From Nocardia nova SH22a (GTDB lineage: Bacteria > Actinomycetota > Actinomycetes > Mycobacteriales > Mycobacteriaceae): DNA of 64,000 bases. How positions within the stretch are numbered: position 1 is the first letter of the stretch; every line of letters starts with the position of its first letter. Both the position numbers and the translations under genes were made by a program. Below the pieces are notes generated by a model. It had not been told where the DNA came from. It made no database searches and was given only the letters and a program-made list of their open reading frames with translations. The stretch covers positions 186,001 through 250,000 of the forward strand of contig NZ_CP006850.1 of NCBI RefSeq assembly GCF_000523235.1, given 5' to 3'. Below, one piece after another: positions 61,501-64,000 of the stretch.

Positions 61501-64000
61501 CGGAACCATCTGGACCGTGCACGCGATGGGCCGTCTCGTCGAGGGTGGCTACGCGCCCCTCACCGCCGATGTGCCCGATACCGAGCAGATGGTCGAGGTC
61601 GATCCCGCCGAGTTCTACGCCGGATTGGCCGCGCGCGGACTGGAATACGGGCCGACCTTCCGGCGCGCCACCGCGATCCGCCTGTCGCCGACCACCGTGG
61701 TCGCCCAACTCGACGGCGCCATCGGCCAAGGCGAGCGGCATCTCGCACACCCCGCGATCGTCGATGCCGCGCTGCAGAGTGTGGCCGCCCTGCTCGCCGG
61801 TCGCGGTGGCGCGCAAGAGGGTGCGATGGTGCCCGTCGGCGTGCATACCGTGCGTCGTCTCGCGGCGCTCCCGGCCGAGGTCACCGCGGTGGCGCGGTTG
61901 CGAGAGGGGGAGCGGCCGCTCGCCGACATCGATCTGCTGGACGCCGAACGCGCGGTCGTGATGCAGATCCGGGGCATGGAGTTCGGCTCGCTGACTCCGG
62001 GGCGCGGACCGCTGCAGCAGATGACGGACATGTTCTACGAGGAGCTGTGGGAGCAGCGCGAGCCGGTCGACACCGCCGAACTGCCGGGTGACGACGGGCT
62101 CTACACCCTGGTCCTCGGCTACGGCGAGAATATCGACTCGCGGATCGAGCGCGTCCGCGACGCCGTCGCCTCGGGGTCCGCGGGTTCGGCCGTCGTGATT
62201 CTCGACCCGTCCGATACCGAGCTGGAACCTCAACTGGCACAACGGCTCCGGGACATCGCGGGCACCGATGGTGTGCGGCGGCTGCATGTGTGCGTCGTTC
62301 CGGGACACAGCCCGGACGGTGATGTCGCGGCGCTGTGGATGCTGCGCCGGATCGCGGTCACACTCGACGGTCACCTCGAGGAGCGGGTCACCGATCACGA
62401 GATCGAAATCCCGCTGACCGGCGACGGTTCCGTGCACGCGACCGTCGTCGCCGCGCACGCGTACGCCCTGCCTGCCGACGCGACGCCGCCGGACCCGAGT
62501 CAGGCGGCCATCGCGGGCGCCCGGCGCGTGCTGCTCAACGAGCAGTCCCGGCTGCGGTGGCGGCTGGTGGACATCGACGCCGAGACCACGGTCGCGGACC
62601 TGTCCGCCGAACTGGCGATCCCAGGCGGATTCCAGTACGACCAGGTCGACGAGGCCGTCCTGCGCAACGGACAGCGCTGGACCACGGTCGTGACCCGGAC
62701 CCTGCCCGACCGGCTCGACATCCTGGACACCGCCGAACCGCTCACCGATCCGGAGGCCAATTTCGAACTGGAGCTGCCGCGTTCGCGCAGTTTCGCGCGG
62801 CTGGGCTGGCGGCGTTGTGATCGGCGCGCGCCCGGTGCGGGGGAGGTCGAGGTGCGGATGCGCGCGGTCGGTCTCAACTACAAGGACGCGCTCAAGGTGA
62901 TCGGCGTCCTCGGCGAACGCGAGCTGTCGGAGACCTTCTTCGGCATGGTGCCCGGTATGGAAGGCGGCGGCGAGGTGGTCCGGGTCGGTCCCGGCGTCAC
63001 CGACTACGCACCCGGCGATCCGGTGAGCCTCACCTCCAAGGGGATGGTCGCCCGCTATCACACGACCACCACCGACGCGCTCACCCACGTGCGGCCCGAC
63101 ACCGACGCCGCCCGCTGCAGCAGCGTCACCGCGTTCACCACCGCCGAGTACTCACTGCTCGAACTGGCGCGGATCCGGGCCGGTGACACGGTGCTGGTGC
63201 ACGGCGCGGCCGGTGGCGTCGGCAGTGCGGCGGTGCAGATCGCGAAGCTGCACGGCGCCACCGTGATCGGCACGGCCAGCACCGAACAGCGGCGCGCTCA
63301 GGTCCTGGCCGAGGGCGCCGATCACGCAATCGGATCGCGAACGCTCGACTTCGTCGACCAGGTGCTCGCCTGGACCGGCGGTCGCGGTGTCGACGTGATC
63401 ATCAGTACCGCGCCCGGTGAGATCCTGCGCCAGAACTTCACGGTGATCGCCGAATTCGGCCGCATCGTGGAGATCGGGAAGGCCGACATCTACACCGGCG
63501 GCGTGCTGGATCTGTCGGTGTTCGACAAGAACATCTCGTACTTCTCCTTCGATCTGGACCGGATGCTGCGGCGGCGTCGCGACGAGGTGATGGAGCTGGG
63601 CCGCAAGGTGAATGCCCGCTTCGACGACGGCACCTACCGGCCGCTGCCGTTCCAGAAGTACGGCACCGCGGAGGTCGGCCGGGCCTTCGAGGAAGTCGCG
63701 CGTTCCACCCGGCCGGTCCGGGTGGCACTGGATCTGACCGAGGAACAGCCGATGGTCCGGCCGCAACTGCCGGAGATCGAGATCGATCCGGCGGCGCAGT
63801 ACCTGATCACCGGCGGTTTCGGCGCATTCGGCCTGGCCGTCGGGCGCTGGCTGGCCGGGCACGGCGCCCGCCGCCTGACCCTGCTCGGGCGCGGCGGCGC
63901 CACCACCGACGCCGCGATCGCACAGCTCGCGGCCTGGTCGGCCCAGGGCATCGAGGTCACCGTCGAACGGGTCGACATCACCGATGCCGAGGCCGTCGCC
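58514..64000 (+). CDS. Type I polyketide synthase, KS-AT-DH-ER-KR..., truncated by window
   Basis: At least 1829 residues. The KS (residues ~12-430) has active-site Cys183 in VDTACSSSLV, plus EAHGTGTPVGDPLE and the third-His region NGFGYGGTNAHA. The AT (~534-805) has Ser625 in GHSVGEVSAAYV and the specificity region VPYHSHLM. The DH (~897-1155) has His926 in LADHVVGGTRILPG. A ~270-residue linker or structural KR follows. The ER (~1430-1745) carries the NADPH motif VHGAAGGVGSAA. The KR begins with YLITGGFGAFG and is cut off. A full reducing set suggests a saturated, lipid-like chain. The start is GTG 58514, behind AGGAG. No ACP or thioesterase is seen before the edge. Confidence 0.93.
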   Translation, partial: MGVNAMNSEDDIAIVGIGCRYAGGIDSPESFWDFVINKRDGVTEIPADRWDWRRYYDADRRTPGRMYTKRAAFMTGDPWEFDPDFFGISPREAAAMDPQQRLVLEVVWEALDDAGVAGRSAGSGLGVYIGAFTLDQLAVSVGGPALPHVDMHTAAGASYTMLSNRIAYALNLTGPAVTVDTACSSSLVALHLACQAIASGDCEYALAGGVTVMAQPEPFVSMCKGGFLAADGRSKPFDAAADGYGRGEGAGIVVLKKLADAERDGDRVYAVVKATGSNQDGRTTAITVPNADSQEALAKTVIERSGIPAHEITYVEAHGTGTPVGDPLELRAIGRAYGAATGRQRPVGVGSVKATLGHTEAASGIASVIKSALAITHRTIAPQGWLDTPNPDIPFEELGIRLQTEAEPVGPEVERMTVAVNGFGYGGTNAHAILQEYRSDAESDRAPRHFGVLPLSARTENAVRQLARGVTELIAEGADPGRLAEAAWRRRQHHNHRVGVTFGDDTELVRALVELASGEGRVGRTVAKRTAEPVYVFTGMGPQWWGMARELLTTAGTFADEARRIDAVFTEIAGWSIVEEMLRPEEESKVTSTAIAQPANFLVQVALHAALREYGIEPAVVVGHSVGEVSAAYVTGMLSLRDALLVSYHRARLQATTAGSGGMLAVGLAAEQARELIAGDASVDVAAINSPSAVTLAGDVDRLDEIAEKLTADGVFARRLQVEVPYHSHLMDPILDELRTVLAGLTVAEPRIPLYSTVTGEQVTAADWDAEYWCANVRQPVRFADAISALVSAGNRVFLELGPHPVLGANVREILIGAGETGTSVATLHRKQQDADSLRQTLAGLYAAGVLDIDRLFGETPDATPHIDLPRYPWQRTRLRNELPEFRLLRHGTPDAHPMLGDQHPDEAGTWRVELSLAALPWLADHVVGGTRILPGAGYLDAALSAAAVRTESDQVAVADVRFVAPLVVDEGEAPIVELHVEDSTRRFTIRSRGAAGTIWTVHAMGRLVEGGYAPLTADVPDTEQMVEVDPAEFYAGLAARGLEYGPTFRRATAIRLSPTTVVAQLDGAIGQGERHLAHPAIVDAALQSVAALLAGRGGAQEGAMVPVGVHTVRRLAALPAEVTAVARLREGERPLADIDLLDAERAVVMQIRGMEFGSLTPGRGPLQQMTDMFYEELWEQREPVDTAELPGDDGLYTLVLGYGENIDSRIERVRDAVASGSAGSAVVILDPSDTELEPQLAQRLRDIAGTDGVRRLHVCVVPGHSPDGDVAALWMLRRIAVTLDGHLEERVTDHEIEIPLTGDGSVHATVVAAHAYALPADATPPDPSQAAIAGARRVLLNEQSRLRWRLVDIDAETTVADLSAELAIPGGFQYDQVDEAVLRNGQRWTTVVTRTLPDRLDILDTAEPLTDPEANFELELPRSRSFARLGWRRCDRRAPGAGEVEVRMRAVGLNYKDALKVIGVLGERELSETFFGMVPGMEGGGEVVRVGPGVTDYAPGDPVSLTSKGMVARYHTTTTDALTHVRPDTDAARCSSVTAFTTAEYSLLELARIRAGDTVLVHGAAGGVGSAAVQIAKLHGATVIGTASTEQRRAQVLAEGADHAIGSRTLDFVDQVLAWTGGRGVDVIISTAPGEILRQNFTVIAEFGRIVEIGKADIYTGGVLDLSVFDKNISYFSFDLDRMLRRRRDEVMELGRKVNARFDDGTYRPLPFQKYGTAEVGRAFEEVARSTRPVRVALDLTEEQPMVRPQLPEIEIDPAAQYLITGGFGAFGLAVGRWLAGHGARRLTLLGRGGATTDAAIAQLAAWSAQGIEVTVERVDITDAEAVA

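Overview
The window is high-GC actinobacterial DNA from the mycolic-acid group (Mycobacteriales), most likely Nocardia or a close relative. The evidence is an almost complete cell-wall arabinogalactan toolkit (aftA, dprE1, dprE2, GtrA-like, glfT1, glfT2, wzm/wzt exporter, rmlA/B/C), a mycolyltransferase-fold esterase, the proteasome activator bpa ending in the docking tail GQYL, and a mycothiol-dependent-isomerase-type protein. The core gene order follows, with insertions, the M. tuberculosis interval running from Rv3792 down to about Rv3752, as I recall it. The species call is inference.

Layout. 1-5.7 kb: a truncated GT-C membrane protein, aftA, dprE2, dprE1 and a divergent GtrA-like gene; perfect DnaA boxes sit between aftA and the first gene. 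5.7-12.6 kb: a molybdopterin oxidoreductase, small hypotheticals, an XRE/DUF5753 regulator, and a divergent MarR/MFS pair with palindromic operators. 12.6-17.5 kb: rmlC-rmlA, an HSL-type hydrolase, a secreted glycine/alanine-rich protein, rmlB. 17.5-22.8 kb: a GT2 + DUF2142 + GtrA module that looks like a complete polyprenyl-phosphate-sugar glycosylation unit, then glfT2. 22.8-30.9 kb: an SDR, a Pro/Gly/Gln-rich membrane-tail protein, the galactan operon wzm-wzt-glfT1, bpa, an aminotransferase-fold protein without its PLP lysine, and a quinone oxidoreductase. 31-38 kb: MarR, a secreted lipase, a two-gene membrane pair, tRNA-Arg(ACG), tRNA-Ser(GCU), a dienelactone-hydrolase-like protein lacking the usual nucleophile, hisC2, a mycolyltransferase-like esterase, a Ni/Co permease and tRNA-Ser(UGA).

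38.1-45.3 kb reads as an accessory island beside tRNA-Ser(UGA). It carries several tiny genes, a divergent control region with two 17-bp GTTTA-N7-TAAAC palindromes 42 bp apart, an HTH-plus-sensor gene translationally coupled to a PP2C-like phosphatase, a SAM methyltransferase-like protein, a perfect 35-bp palindrome, a 34-residue peptide ending in seven leucines behind a full-consensus Shine-Dalgarno, and a 57-nt nested dyad whose outer arms are that Shine-Dalgarno and its complement. This is the best candidate here for an undescribed regulatory or conflict system.

45.3-64 kb returns to chromosomal content: a mycothiol-type DinB protein, a phytase-like lipoprotein, DUF998, a dcm-small ORF-vsr operon (5-methylcytosine methylation with mismatch repair), a heterodimeric ABC exporter, tyrA, a tadA operon, tRNA-Ser(CGA) with a textbook terminator, a GNAT acetyltransferase, and a large type I polyketide synthase (KS-AT-DH-ER-KR...) running off the right edge. 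No rRNA, CRISPR array, transposase or integrase was recognised.
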